64,000 nucleotides of DNA from Hyphomicrobiales bacterium. GTDB lineage: Bacteria; Pseudomonadota; Alphaproteobacteria; Rhizobiales; Beijerinckiaceae. Numbering within the stretch: position 1 is the first letter of the stretch; each line of letters opens with the position of its first letter. The stretch spans positions 1 through 64,000 of the forward strand of contig UBZM01000021.1 in assembly GCA_900470095.1 (NCBI GenBank), written 5' to 3'. Positions 25,116-34,304 of the stretch are shown piece after piece. The position numbers and the translations under genes were made by a program. The notes beneath the pieces are model-generated. The model did no database searches and had not been told where the DNA came from. It saw only the letters and a program-made list of their open reading frames with translations.

Positions 25116-27935
25116 TCAAGCGCGGGCGGGCACGCGCGTCTTTCCGCCCTGTGCCTTCTCGTGATCAAAAGCGAAAACCTCCAGCAGCGCCTTGCGGATG
25201 CTGAGCTGCCGCGTCGTGCCGGTGATCTTGGCGTTGGTCAGGTCGGTCACGTAGAAAACGTCGACGGCCTTCTCCCCGAAGGTGGCGATATGGGCCGAGG
25301 CAATATTGAGGTTGAGCTTCCCGATCGCGGTGGTGAGATCGTAGAGCAGGCCCGGGCGGTCGAGGCCGGAAACCTCCAGAACAGTGTGCCGGGTCGAGAG
25401 CACGTTGTCGATGATCACCTCCGGCGCGACCTGGAACGTGGCGCCGCGTGGCGGCGGCGCGCGGCGTTGCGCCACCAGATCGGCAATCTTGATCTCACCC
25501 TTGAGCGCCCGTTCGATCGCGGCGGCAATGCGGCCGGCCCGGCGCAACTCGTCATCGTCGCGCTCGAAGGCGCGCGAGATGAAGATCGTGTCGAGCACGA
25601 GGCCATCGGTGGTCGTGAAGATCTGGGCATCGACGATATTGCCGCCGGCCGCGGCGCAGGCACCGGTGACGATGGCGAGCAGGCGCGGATGGTCGGGCGC
25701 CAGGATGGTCAGCTCCGTGATGCCGCGGAACTGGTCGGTCTCGACCAGCGTTGCCGTGGTGCGCCCTTCCGCTTCGGCCCCGCGCAGGAAGCGCGCCTGC
25801 TTTTCCTGGCGCGGCAGGTCGACCTTGATCCAGTAGGCCGGGTAATGACGTGCGAGATAGGCCTCGCGCTCCTCCTCGCCCCAGTCGGCGAGCGCCTCCT
25901 TGAGCGCGTCCTGTTTCTGTTCGACGCGCGCCCGGCGCTCGATACCGGAATGACCGCCGGCCAGCACGATTTCGGTCTCGTAGTAGAGCGTGCGCAGGAG
26001 TTGCCCCTTCCAGCCATTCCAGACGCCGGGGCCGACTGCCTTGATGTCGGCAACGGTCAGGATGAGGAGGAGCTTCAGCCTTTCCAGGGTCTGCACAGTG
26101 GCAGCAAAGCTCTCGATCGTTTTGGGGTCGCCGAGATCGCGGCTCTGGGCGACGGTCGACATGTCGAGATGGTGCTGGACCAGCCAGGCGACGGTCTCGG
26201 TCTGCGCCTCGCTGAGCCCGAAGCGCGGGCAAAGCTTGCGTGCGATCCGGCTGCCGGCTTCCGAATGGTCTTCCGGCTTGCCCTTGGCGATATCGTGCAG
26301 GAACAACGCGACATACAGCGCGCGGCGGTTGGTGATGGTCGGGAAGATCGAGTTCGAAAGCGGATGCTCGGCCTCGAGCGCGCCGGCCTCGATTTCGGAG
26401 AGAACGCCGATCGACCGGATCAGATGCTCGTCGACGGTGTAGTGGTGATACATGTTGAACTGCATCATCGCGACGACGCGCCCGAATTCGGGCACGAAGC
26501 GGCCAAGCAGTCCGGATTCGTTCATGCGGCGCAGCACGGCCTCCGGCGCGCGCCGTGACGTCAGGATATCCAGAAAGATCCGATTCGCCTCGCGGTCGTT
26601 GCGCAGGTGCGGCGTGACCAGCCTGAGCGACTGCGTCACCAGCCGGCTTGCATCGGGATGAATGGCAATGTCGTTCCGGCTGGCGATTTCATAGAGCCTG
26701 AGCAGATTGATCGGGTCGCGGCTGAAGGCGTCGCCGTCGACGACGTTGAGTCTCTGGCTCTTCAGCGTGAAGTCGGGGTGGCCGAGCGCGCGCACCTGCC
26801 GCCGCTTGGTGAAGGTACCGAGCAGGCTCGTCAGGCTCGCCCGCGGCTTCTGCTGGCGCGCCTCGAGGGCGGCGCAGACGATCGCGGTCAGGTCGCCGAC
26901 ATCCTTCGCCACCAGGAAATAGGCCTTCATGAAGCGCTCGACCGGGGCCTGGCCGCTGCGGCCGGCATAGCCGATCGCCGTCGCCACCTGCCGCTGCAGG
27001 TCGAAGGAAAGGCGCTCCTCTGCCCGGCCTGTAATGAAATGCATCCAGCAACGCACCCGCCAGAGAAATTCCTCCGAGCGCTGGAACATCAGCAGTTCCT
27101 TGCGGTCGAACAGCCCGGCGGTGACCAGTTCATCGGCGTCATGGACCCGGTAGGCGTATTTGGCGATCCAGAACAATGTGTTGAGGTCGCGCAGGCCGCC
27201 CTTGCCGTCCTTGACGTTGGGCTCGACGAGATAGCGCGATGATCCCGCGCGGCGCACGCGCGCTTCGCGTTCGGCAAGCTTGGCCTCGGTGAAGGCGGGC
27301 GCCGAGCCCTCGACCACCTCGGCTTCGAAGCGCTGTACCATCTCGTCGAAGAGCGCCCGGTCGCCCGTGAGAAAGCGGGCTTCCAGCAAGGCGGTGCGGA
27401 TCGTCATGTCGGCGCGCGCTTCCCGGATACAGTCGTCGACCGAGCGCACGGAATGGCCGACCTTCAGCTTCAGGTCCCAGAGAGGATAGAGCATCGCCTC
27501 GACCACGCTCTCGCCCCAGGCCGTCTGCTTGTGCGGGAACAGGAAGAGCAGGTCGACATCCGATCCTGGCGCCAGCGTACCGCGGCCATAGCCGCCAACG
27601 GCGACGACCGCGATCCGCTCGGAGGAGGACGGGTTTACGGCGGGGTAGAAGTGCTCGCTCGCCGCCACATGCAGGCATCCGACGATGCCGTCCATCATCG
27701 CTGACAGGCGCTGGGCGCAGGCAAGGCCATTACGCTCCTCCCTCAGGATTTCCTTGGCGGAGGCGTGACCTTCCTCGAGTGTATGGCGCAGGCAGGCGAC
27801 CAATTCCTGCCGCAGATCGGCGGCCGAAGCCTTCCGCATCTTTCTGGCCAGCCAGGCAACGGCGGCGGCAGGATTCGCCAGCACGTCCGCGAGGGCAAAG
27901 TATGGGGCATCGGCGCTGATCGACACGGACGGCAT
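25116..27935 (-). CDS. glnD: PII uridylyltransferase / uridylyl-removing enzyme
   Basis: 939-residue bifunctional sensor of glutamine that uridylylates and deuridylylates PII (GlnB/GlnK), controlling nitrogen assimilation. Domains in order: nucleotidyltransferase with GGYGRGTLAPGSDVDLL (about 114-130), a helical linker, an HD hydrolase domain (HHYTVDEHLIRS, then LFLHDIAKGKPEDHSE), and two C-terminal ACT domains (LTILAPDHPRLLAIV; VLEVSGLDRPGLLYDL). The start at 27935 (MPSVSIS) is preferred to one at 28139, which would read through AT-rich promoter-like DNA. Divergent from the sulfonate-type ABC genes. Confidence 0.95.
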   Translation of the reverse strand: MPSVSISADAPYFALADVLANPAAAVAWLARKMRKASAADLRQELVACLRHTLEEGHASAKEILREERNGLACAQRLSAMMDGIVGCLHVAASEHFYPAVNPSSSERIAVVAVGGYGRGTLAPGSDVDLLFLFPHKQTAWGESVVEAMLYPLWDLKLKVGHSVRSVDDCIREARADMTIRTALLEARFLTGDRALFDEMVQRFEAEVVEGSAPAFTEAKLAEREARVRRAGSSRYLVEPNVKDGKGGLRDLNTLFWIAKYAYRVHDADELVTAGLFDRKELLMFQRSEEFLWRVRCWMHFITGRAEERLSFDLQRQVATAIGYAGRSGQAPVERFMKAYFLVAKDVGDLTAIVCAALEARQQKPRASLTSLLGTFTKRRQVRALGHPDFTLKSQRLNVVDGDAFSRDPINLLRLYEIASRNDIAIHPDASRLVTQSLRLVTPHLRNDREANRIFLDILTSRRAPEAVLRRMNESGLLGRFVPEFGRVVAMMQFNMYHHYTVDEHLIRSIGVLSEIEAGALEAEHPLSNSIFPTITNRRALYVALFLHDIAKGKPEDHSEAGSRIARKLCPRFGLSEAQTETVAWLVQHHLDMSTVAQSRDLGDPKTIESFAATVQTLERLKLLLILTVADIKAVGPGVWNGWKGQLLRTLYYETEIVLAGGHSGIERRARVEQKQDALKEALADWGEEEREAYLARHYPAYWIKVDLPRQEKQARFLRGAEAEGRTTATLVETDQFRGITELTILAPDHPRLLAIVTGACAAAGGNIVDAQIFTTTDGLVLDTIFISRAFERDDDELRRAGRIAAAIERALKGEIKIADLVAQRRAPPPRGATFQVAPEVIIDNVLSTRHTVLEVSGLDRPGLLYDLTTAIGKLNLNIASAHIATFGEKAVDVFYVTDLTNAKITGTTRQLSIRKALLEVFAFDHEKAQGGKTRVPARA

Positions 27936-28011
27936 GACCTTCGGATATCGCGCAGGACGGCTTCGAACCGAGCCGCTCGTAACATGGTGACGGGATTCCC
28001 AGAAACCACAA

Positions 28012-28035
28012 ATTACACGTAATAATCTGTGTAAT
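28012..28035. promoter_or_regulatory. Inverted repeat, putative operator between glnD and ABC genes
   Basis: ATTACAC (28012-28018) and GTGTAAT (28029-28035) are perfect inverted half-sites with a 10-nt AT-rich spacer. They sit in the only strongly AT-rich stretch of the neighbourhood (about 28000-28075), just upstream of a good -35 box. Spacing suits a dimeric regulator; the regulator is unknown. Confidence 0.5.
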
Positions 28036-28064
28036 ATATCATTTAACAGTACATCTGAGCTTGT

Positions 28065-28093
28065 TTGACAAACAGAACGATTGGACCTAGAAA
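28065..28093 (+). promoter_or_regulatory. Putative sigma-70 type promoter for ABC operon
   Basis: TTGACA at 28065-28070, a 17-nt spacer, then TAGAAA at 28088-28093; the first gene starts at 28217. The -35 is a perfect match, the -10 is weak. Confidence 0.45.
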
Positions 28094-28216
28094 GAGGACA
28101 CGCGCCGATTTGAGCCACCAGCTTGCGGGCGCGAAACAAGTGCAGCTAAAGCGTGGGGTAGAGGAGAGGCTCAGCTCTCTCTCGATCCCTTCGCGTCACC
28201 GACACGGGGATCGACA

Positions 28217-29200
28217 ATGAGCGTCATCAGAACAGTCAGCCGCCGTCTTGTGCTCGCCGGACTTGCCTTGGCCGGCGCAGGCTTGGGTGCTGTCAGCGCC
28301 AATGCTCAGGCGCCGAAGGAAATCCGCATCGACTACGCCACCTACAATCCCGTCAGCCTGGTGCTGAAGGAGCGTGGCACGCTGGAGAAGGCTCTCGCCC
28401 CCGAGGGCATCACGGTGCGCTGGGTGCAATCCGCCGGATCGAACAAGGCGCTCGAATTCCTCAATGCCGGCTCGATCGATTTCGGCTCGACGGCTGGCGC
28501 TGCCGCCTTGATCGGCAAGATCAACGGCAACCCGATCAAGTCGATCTATGTCTATTCGCGGCCTGAATGGACGGCGCTGGTCACCGGTGCCAAGAGCGAG
28601 ATCACGAAAGTCGCCGATCTCAAGGGCAAGCGTGTCGCCGTCACGCGCGGCACCGATCCGCATATCTTCCTGGTGCGGGCCCTGGCCGAATCCAAGCTGA
28701 CCGAGAAGGACGTCAAGCTCGTGCTGCTGCAGCATGCCGATGGCCGCCTCGCGCTCGAGCGTGGCGATGTCGATGCCTGGGCCGGGCTCGACCCTCTGAT
28801 GGCTGCGGCCGAGGTCGAAAGTGGCGCCAAACTGTTCCACCGCAAGGCCGAGGACAACACCTGGGGCATCCTGAATGTCCGCGAGGCCTTCGCCAATGAG
28901 CACCCGGCGCTGGTCCGCAAGGTGCTGGCCGCCTACGAGGAGGCCCGTGCCTATGCGCTCGCCAATCCGGCCGAGCTGAAGAAAGTGCTCGTCGACTATA
29001 CCAAGCTCTCCGATGCGGTCATCGAGCGCCAGCTCACCCGCACCGAGTTGACCCATTCCGCGATCGGGCAGGCCCAGGCCGACACCATCCTGGCCGCTGG
29101 CTTGGCACTCAAGGAAGCGGGCGTCCTGCCGGCGACGACCGACGTCAAGGCGGTGGTCGACAACCTGCTCGATCGTCGCTTCGCCGCCGCCAGCAACTGA
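28217..29200 (+). CDS. ABC transporter substrate-binding protein, SsuA-like
   Basis: 327-residue periplasmic binding protein of the NitT/TauT/SsuA class. Signal peptide at about residues 1-31 (RRLVLAGLALAGAGLGAVSANAQ). Family signatures: IRIDYATYNPVSLVLKERG, WVQSAGSNKALEFLNAGSIDFG, and DLKGKRVAVTRGTDPH. Probable ligand is an aliphatic sulfonate, but no desulfonating monooxygenase (SsuD) is encoded nearby, so this is inferred from the family. It heads a three-gene operon with permease and ATPase. Confidence 0.87.
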   Translation: MSVIRTVSRRLVLAGLALAGAGLGAVSANAQAPKEIRIDYATYNPVSLVLKERGTLEKALAPEGITVRWVQSAGSNKALEFLNAGSIDFGSTAGAAALIGKINGNPIKSIYVYSRPEWTALVTGAKSEITKVADLKGKRVAVTRGTDPHIFLVRALAESKLTEKDVKLVLLQHADGRLALERGDVDAWAGLDPLMAAAEVESGAKLFHRKAEDNTWGILNVREAFANEHPALVRKVLAAYEEARAYALANPAELKKVLVDYTKLSDAVIERQLTRTELTHSAIGQAQADTILAAGLALKEAGVLPATTDVKAVVDNLLDRRFAAASN

Positions 29201-29229
29201 GCCCGGACGAGCAGACGCAAGCCGGAACG

Positions 29230-30057
29230 ATGAGCACGCTGGGACTCGCTACGATTGCCGAGGGTAGGCGGCGTCCGGATGACCTCCGGAAACCCCGCGG
29301 CCTCGGTTTGGCTGGCCTGTTGCTGCCGCTTCTTCTGGCTGCTCTCTGGGAGTTCCTGGTCGGTGCCGGCCTGGCCAATGGTCGTCTGATGCCGCCACCG
29401 AGCGTGGTCGGCAAGACACTTTGGCAACTCGCAGTCTCGGGCGAGCTCCTGACCCATGCGTCGGCCACGCTCTGGCGTGTTGCCGCTGGCTTCGGGCTGG
29501 GAGCGGCGGTCGGCACGCTGCTCGGCGCACTGACGGGGGCGCTGCCTCTGGCGCGCAACCTGCTCGATCCGACCTTGCAGGCTCTGCGAGCGATCCCCTC
29601 GATTGCCTGGGTGCCGCTCTTCATCCTCTGGTTCGGCATTTTCGAGGCGTCGAAGATCGCGTTGATCGCGGTTGGCGTGTTCTTTCCCGTCTATCTTGGC
29701 GTGGCGGCGGCGATCCTCTCGATCGACCGCAAGATCATCGAGGTTGGGCGCGTCTTCCGGCTCGGCCGTGTCGCCATGGTGCGGCGCGTGCTGCTGCCGG
29801 CGATCCTGCCCGCCTGGTTCACCGCGCTGCGCTCGGGCCTCGGCCTTGGTTTCATGTTCGTGGTTGCGGCCGAGATCATGGGAGCGAGCGAGGGCCTTGG
29901 ATATCTGCTCGTGGACGGCCAGCAGCTTGGCCGTCCCGACACCATCATCGCGGCCATCATCGCCTTCGCCGTGCTCGGCAAACTGGCGGATGGCCTGCTT
30001 CTCGCCATCATGCGGCCCTTCCTCGCCTGGCAGGATCTGGGCCGCGACAAGCTCTGA
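29230..30057 (+). CDS. ABC transporter permease, SsuC-like
   Basis: 275-residue inner-membrane permease with about six helices. The EAA loop that contacts the ATPase is seen as EVGRVFRLGRVAMVRRVLLP near residue 175. N-terminal LLLPLLLAALWEFLVGAG and C-terminal GQQLGRPDTIIAAIIAFAVLG are typical of the SsuC/TauC/NrtB group. It lies 29 nt after the binding-protein gene and 12 nt before the ATPase gene. Confidence 0.88.
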   Translation: MSTLGLATIAEGRRRPDDLRKPRGLGLAGLLLPLLLAALWEFLVGAGLANGRLMPPPSVVGKTLWQLAVSGELLTHASATLWRVAAGFGLGAAVGTLLGALTGALPLARNLLDPTLQALRAIPSIAWVPLFILWFGIFEASKIALIAVGVFFPVYLGVAAAILSIDRKIIEVGRVFRLGRVAMVRRVLLPAILPAWFTALRSGLGLGFMFVVAAEIMGASEGLGYLLVDGQQLGRPDTIIAAIIAFAVLGKLADGLLLAIMRPFLAWQDLGRDKL

Positions 30058-30069
30058 AGGGCATCCTCG

Positions 30070-30852
30070 ATGCTGAGCTTCGACAGCCTCTCCAAAACCT
30101 ATGCCGACGGCACGCAGGCGCTGTCTGCCGTCACCACCAGCGTGGCCGCCGGCGAGATCCTCGCGCTTGTCGGCGGCTCCGGCTGCGGCAAGACCACCTT
30201 GCTGCGACTCGTCGCCGGGCTGGACCAGCCAAGCGCCGGCCGGATCGGCCTCGGCGGCGAGGCGATCCTGGCGCCGCGCGCCGATGTTGGCGTGATCTTT
30301 CAGGAGCCGCGCCTTTTTCCCTGGCTCAGCGTCGCCGAGAATGTCTCCTTCGGCCTGTCGCATCTGACGCCCTTCGCGCGCGAAGGGCTGGTCGCGAATG
30401 CGCTCGTGCGTGTCGGGCTCGCGGGCTACGAGAAGCGCTGGCCGCGCGAACTCTCCGGCGGGCAGCAACAGCGCGTCGCCATCGCCCGCGCCTTGGTCAC
30501 ACGGCCAAAGCTGCTTCTGATGGACGAGCCCTTCTCGGCGCTCGACGCCACGACGCGGGCAAGCCTGCACGGCCATCTGCTGGCGCTCTGGGAGGAGAGC
30601 AGGCCGACCGTCGTCATGGTCACCCATGATGTCGAGGAGGCGGTGACATTGGCCGATCGCATCATCGTCATGCAGCCGAACCCCGGTCGCATCTTCGATG
30701 AGTTCGACAATCCTCTCGCCCGTCCGCGCGACAGGCTCTCGCCGGCCTTCGAGGCGAGCAAGCGCGAGGTCCTGCGCACTCTGGATCGCTCGCTGGCGAA
30801 CGGAGAGCCGCAGCAGCAGAAGGCCGCCGAGACCGCAGGCATGTGGTGGTGA
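30070..30852 (+). CDS. ABC transporter ATPase, SsuB-like
   Basis: 260-residue nucleotide-binding subunit. Walker A GGSGCGKTT (about 35-43), Q-loop in GVIFQEPRLFPW, signature LSGGQQQRVAIARAL, Walker B LLLMDEPFSALD, and switch His in VTHDVEEAV. The assignment to sulfonate-type import comes from its operon partners. The operon probably ends here: the OsmC gene begins about 97 nt later with its own ribosome site. Confidence 0.88.
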   Translation: MLSFDSLSKTYADGTQALSAVTTSVAAGEILALVGGSGCGKTTLLRLVAGLDQPSAGRIGLGGEAILAPRADVGVIFQEPRLFPWLSVAENVSFGLSHLTPFAREGLVANALVRVGLAGYEKRWPRELSGGQQQRVAIARALVTRPKLLLMDEPFSALDATTRASLHGHLLALWEESRPTVVMVTHDVEEAVTLADRIIVMQPNPGRIFDEFDNPLARPRDRLSPAFEASKREVLRTLDRSLANGEPQQQKAAETAGMWW

Positions 30853-30949
30853 GGGGCGAGGCGGCCATGCCGGGTTGGGGCTGGCCCCGCATCGGCGACA
30901 GGCTTATCACGGCGGCACATCGCCGCTCGTCTGAAGAAGGTTGAGAACC

Positions 30950-31459
30950 ATGGACGTCACCGCGCTTCGCGCCCTCCAGGCTCCGCTCAAGGACAAATAC
31001 CGCGAGGCGCCCGACGCCGCGGTGATCACGCTGAAGGCCCGTGGAGAGCTCGACGACCAGCATATCGCCTGCAAGGTCGAGACCGGCCGGGCGATCGCCT
31101 TGGCCGGACTGCACCCGGCGACCGGTGGCACCGGCGCTGAACTCTGCTCCGGTGACATGCTGCTGGAGGCCCTGGTTGCCTGCGCCGGCGTGACGCTGAA
31201 GGCGGTCGCGACCGCGCTTGAAATCGAATTGAAGAAGGGAACGGTCAGGGCCGAGGGCGATCTCGATTTCCGCGGCACGCTCGGCGTCGTCAAGGATGCG
31301 CCTGTCGGCTTCAAGGCGATCCGCCTGTCCTTCGACGTCGAGAGCGACGCCCCGCAGGACAAGCTCGACACGCTGCTCAAGCTGACCGAGCGCTATTGCG
31401 TCGTCTTCCAGACGCTGAACGTCAAGCCGGAACTCTCGGCCGCGCTCAGCCGCGGCTGA
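30950..31459 (+). CDS. OsmC family protein
   Basis: 169-residue OsmC/Ohr-fold protein. The two redox Cys are in GAELCSGDMLLEALVACAGV, the second in the conserved helix. The family includes thiol peroxidases for organic hydroperoxides. The Glu/Arg arrangement of true Ohr could not be verified, so it is called only to family. ATG at 30950, nine bases after AAGAAGG, is chosen over an upstream in-frame TTG at 30941. The stop directly abuts the rmuC stop on the other strand. Confidence 0.83.
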   Translation: MDVTALRALQAPLKDKYREAPDAAVITLKARGELDDQHIACKVETGRAIALAGLHPATGGTGAELCSGDMLLEALVACAGVTLKAVATALEIELKKGTVRAEGDLDFRGTLGVVKDAPVGFKAIRLSFDVESDAPQDKLDTLLKLTERYCVVFQTLNVKPELSAALSRG

Positions 31460-32647
31460 TCACTCGGCCGCCTTCAGTTCCAGCCCCTTGGCGAAAGGCA
31501 GCGACGGTTCGCTCTTCGCGGGCTCGTCGAATTCGAGCGCGCCGATCTTGTCGCCGCGGCTGGTGATCTTGCCGGCCGAGGTGCGGATGCCGGCGACATC
31601 CTCCTGCGCCTGGCGGAAATGCTGATCCAGTTTTTCGGCCCGCTCGCCGAGCCGGCGGACATCGGTCAGCAGCCTGCCGACTTCGGTCTGGATCACCTGG
31701 GCCTCCTCGCGCATGCGGGCATCGCGAATGAGCGACTGCATGAGCTGGATCGCCAGAGCGAGCAAGGAGGGCGACACGACCATGATGCGGGCGCGATGGG
31801 CCTTCTGGATCACGTCGTCGAAATGCTCGTGCAGGTCGGCATAGATCGATTCCGACGGCACGAAGAGCAGGGCCATGTCCTGCGTTTCGCCGGGCAGAAA
31901 ATAGCGCTCGGCGATATCCTTGATGTGCTGGCCGACATCGCCGCGCACGCGTACGCCCGCCGCCTTCTTCGCCTCCTCGCCACGCGCCTCGCGCAGCATG
32001 GTGAAGCTCTCCAGCGGGAACTTTGCGTCGATGACGAGGCCGCGCCCGTCTCCTGGCAGGGTGACGAGGCAGTCCGGCCGGTTGCGGTTCGAGAGTGTCG
32101 GCTGGAAGGAGAAGAAAGCGGCGGGCAGCCCGTCGCGGATGATCGCCTCCATCCGACCCTGGCCATAGGCGCCACGTGCCTGCTTGTTGGAGAGTACGTC
32201 CTTGAGGGTCACCACTTCGCTGGTCAGGTCGGTCAGGTTCTTCTGGGCGGCGTCGATGACCGCAAGCCGTTCCTGCAGCTTGCCGAGGCTCTCCGTGGTC
32301 TGCTTGACGTTCTGCTCGAGTCCGGTGCCGACCTGCTGGCGCAGACCATCCATCCGCTCGGCGACGAGGCGAGCAAGGTCGGCCTGCCGCGTCGAGAGGA
32401 TCTCGGCCATCGTCTGCATCCGGCCCGTCATCTCGGCTTGCATGCGGTTCATCTCGGCGACCTTGTCGTCCATCTCGCGGGCGCGTTCGGCGGCGATGAC
32501 GCCCTCGATCGCTCGCCCGCGCGAACTACGCCAGAGCGACAACGCGACGAGTACAAGCAGGAACAGGCTGCTACCGGCGAAGCCAAGCGCGGCTTCGCTC
32601 CAGGTGACGGGCCGCTCAAGCAGCGTGAAGGCAATTCCGTTCATCAC
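31460..32647 (-). CDS. rmuC: DNA recombination protein RmuC
   Basis: 395-residue protein with an N-terminal membrane segment (about 20-40), a long coiled-coil (about 45-150), then the RmuC nuclease-like domain: [42 protein letters not shown], and [17 protein letters not shown]. coli RmuC limits inversion at short repeats. The gene converges with the OsmC gene with zero spacing and is divergent from def. Confidence 0.9.
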   Translation of the reverse strand: MMNGIAFTLLERPVTWSEAALGFAGSSLFLLVLVALSLWRSSRGRAIEGVIAAERAREMDDKVAEMNRMQAEMTGRMQTMAEILSTRQADLARLVAERMDGLRQQVGTGLEQNVKQTTESLGKLQERLAVIDAAQKNLTDLTSEVVTLKDVLSNKQARGAYGQGRMEAIIRDGLPAAFFSFQPTLSNRNRPDCLVTLPGDGRGLVIDAKFPLESFTMLREARGEEAKKAAGVRVRGDVGQHIKDIAERYFLPGETQDMALLFVPSESIYADLHEHFDDVIQKAHRARIMVVSPSLLALAIQLMQSLIRDARMREEAQVIQTEVGRLLTDVRRLGERAEKLDQHFRQAQEDVAGIRTSAGKITSRGDKIGALEFDEPAKSEPSLPFAKGLELKAAE

Positions 32648-32695
32648 GGCAGATTAGCCGATTCGCGTGCTGCTGCCGAACGAAAGCGGAACGGT

Positions 32696-32724
32696 TTGAC
32701 CACCCGCCAACAAGTGCTTATGTC
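32696..32724 (+). promoter_or_regulatory. Putative promoter of def-fmt-truA
   Basis: TTGACC (32696-32701), 17-nt spacer, TATGTC (32719-32724), about 37 bases before the def start. This matches the alphaproteobacterial housekeeping pattern well. Confidence 0.55.
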
Positions 32725-32760
32725 CGCGGCGTCAGCAAGAAAAACCGGTTCGAGCGCCCT

Positions 32761-33279
32761 ATGGCCATTCGCCCTCTCGTCATCCTGCCCGATTCAGTCC
32801 TGCGCCAGGTCTCGAAACCTGTCGAGGCCGTCACACCTGAGATCAGGGCGCTCGCCGCCGACATGCTCGAGACCATGTATGACGCGCCCGGCATCGGCCT
32901 CGCCGCGATCCAGATCGGCGTGCCGCTGCGCCTGCTGACGATCGACCTCGCCAAGCCGGAGGAGGAGAAGGCGCCGATGACCTTCATCAATCCGGATATC
33001 ACCTGGTCTTCCAAGGAGCTGAACATCCATGAGGAAGGCTGCCTGTCGATTCCCGAATATTACGAGGAGGTCGAGCGTCCGGCGCGGGTGAAGGTTCGCT
33101 ATCTCGATCTCGACGGCAAGGTGCAGGACATCGAGGCGGACGGCCTGCTCGCCACCTGCCTGCAGCATGAGATCGACCATCTCAATGGCGTGCTCTTCAT
33201 CGATCACCTGTCGCGGCTGAAGCGCGAGCGTGTCACCAAGCGTTTCGCCAAGGCGGCGCGTCGCGACAGCGCGGCCTGA
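32761..33279 (+). CDS. def: Peptide deformylase
   Basis: 172-residue metallohydrolase that removes the formyl group from new proteins. Motif [11 protein letters not shown] (44-53), with Ile where many enzymes have Pro as in alphaproteobacterial forms; motif II EEGCLS with Cys94; motif III QHEIDH with His136, Glu137 and His140. It heads the def-fmt-truA set; fmt begins 35 nt downstream, pairing removal of the formyl group with its addition. Confidence 0.96.
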   Translation: MAIRPLVILPDSVLRQVSKPVEAVTPEIRALAADMLETMYDAPGIGLAAIQIGVPLRLLTIDLAKPEEEKAPMTFINPDITWSSKELNIHEEGCLSIPEYYEEVERPARVKVRYLDLDGKVQDIEADGLLATCLQHEIDHLNGVLFIDHLSRLKRERVTKRFAKAARRDSAA

Positions 33280-33314
33280 ATGATCAGTATCGGTAAGAAA
33301 GCGGCGCTGTTCGC

Positions 33315-34244
33315 ATGAGTTTGCGCGTCATCTTCATGGGCACGCCGGATTTCGCCGTGCCGACCCTGACTGAGATCATCGGTCAGGGACACGAGGTTGT
33401 GAGCTGCTACACCCGCGCTCCGGCGCAGGCCGGTCGTGGTCTCGATCTGAAGCCCTCTCCGGTGCATCGCGCCGCCGAGCGCTTCGGCATTCCGGTGTTC
33501 ACGCCGAAGACGCTGAAGACCGAGGACGCTGCCGAGGTGATCGCTTCGCACCAGGCGGATGTCGCGGTCGTCGTCGCCTATGGCATGATCCTGCCGCAGG
33601 CGATCCTTGATCTTCCGGAACTCGGCTGCCTCAACCTGCACGCGTCGCTTCTGCCGCGCTGGCGCGGCGCGGCCCCGATCCAGCGTGCAATCATGGCGGG
33701 CGATGCCGAGAGTGGCATCTGCGTCATGAAGATGGAGGCGGGGCTGGATACCGGCCCGGTCGGCATGGTCGAGAAGCTTGCGATCGGTCCGGATATGACG
33801 GCCGGCGAATTGCATGATCGGCTGGCTTCGCTGGGCGCCGACCTGATGGTGCGCGCTCTGGCTGCACTCGGGCGTGGCGGGCTGCAATTCACGCCGCAAC
33901 CCGTCGAGGGGGTGACCTACGCTGCCAAGATCGCCAATGCCGAGGCGAAGCTGGACTGGGCGCGGCCAGCACAGCAGGTCCATGACCTCGTGCGCGGGCT
34001 CTCGCCCTTTCCAGGCGCCTTTGCCGAGGTTGATCTCGGAAAGGGGCCGGAGAGGCTCAAGATCCTGCGCACGGCGCTGGCTGGCGGCGCTGCCGAGCCC
34101 GGCACGCTGCTTGACGATGAGGGCACGATCGCCTGCGCCGAGGGCGCAATCAGGCTGCTTCAGGTACAGCGCGCCGGCCGTGCGCCGATGAGCGGCAGCG
34201 AATTCCTGCGGGGGGCGCGCCTCCATCCAGGCCATCGGCTCTAG
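33315..34244 (+). CDS. fmt: Methionyl-tRNA formyltransferase
   Basis: 309-residue enzyme that formylates initiator Met-tRNA from 10-formyl-THF. N-terminal [12 protein letters not shown], the catalytic region [18 protein letters not shown] (Asn-His) and [20 protein letters not shown] are diagnostic; the C-terminal OB-like domain runs from about residue 210. Operon partner of def and truA. Confidence 0.96.
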   Translation: MSLRVIFMGTPDFAVPTLTEIIGQGHEVVSCYTRAPAQAGRGLDLKPSPVHRAAERFGIPVFTPKTLKTEDAAEVIASHQADVAVVVAYGMILPQAILDLPELGCLNLHASLLPRWRGAAPIQRAIMAGDAESGICVMKMEAGLDTGPVGMVEKLAIGPDMTAGELHDRLASLGADLMVRALAALGRGGLQFTPQPVEGVTYAAKIANAEAKLDWARPAQQVHDLVRGLSPFPGAFAEVDLGKGPERLKILRTALAGGAAEPGTLLDDEGTIACAEGAIRLLQVQRAGRAPMSGSEFLRGARLHPGHRL

Positions 34245-34256
34245 GGCGCTCGCGTG

Positions 34257-34304
34257 ATGTCGCCCAAAGTCCGATTCCCAGTTTTCGGCATCATGCTCTG
34301 ATGG
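34257..34304. repeat. Degenerate dispersed repeat between fmt and truA
   Basis: The stretch TCGCCCAAAGTCCGATT...GTTTTCGG...CATGCTCTGATG resembles the tail of repeat copies A-C (AAAGTGG-AT...GTTTTCGG), without the terminal hairpin. The final bases overlap the truA start codon. Similarity judged by eye; could be partial. Confidence 0.35.

Noticed and set aside
24810..26558. Long frame antisense to the glnD C-terminal half and grpE
   Set aside because: Both sense genes are unambiguous; the antisense product has no domain.
27936..28139. Upstream extension of glnD to a start at 28139
   Set aside because: Would read through AT-rich, promoter-like DNA with an inverted repeat; family N-terminus begins at 27935.
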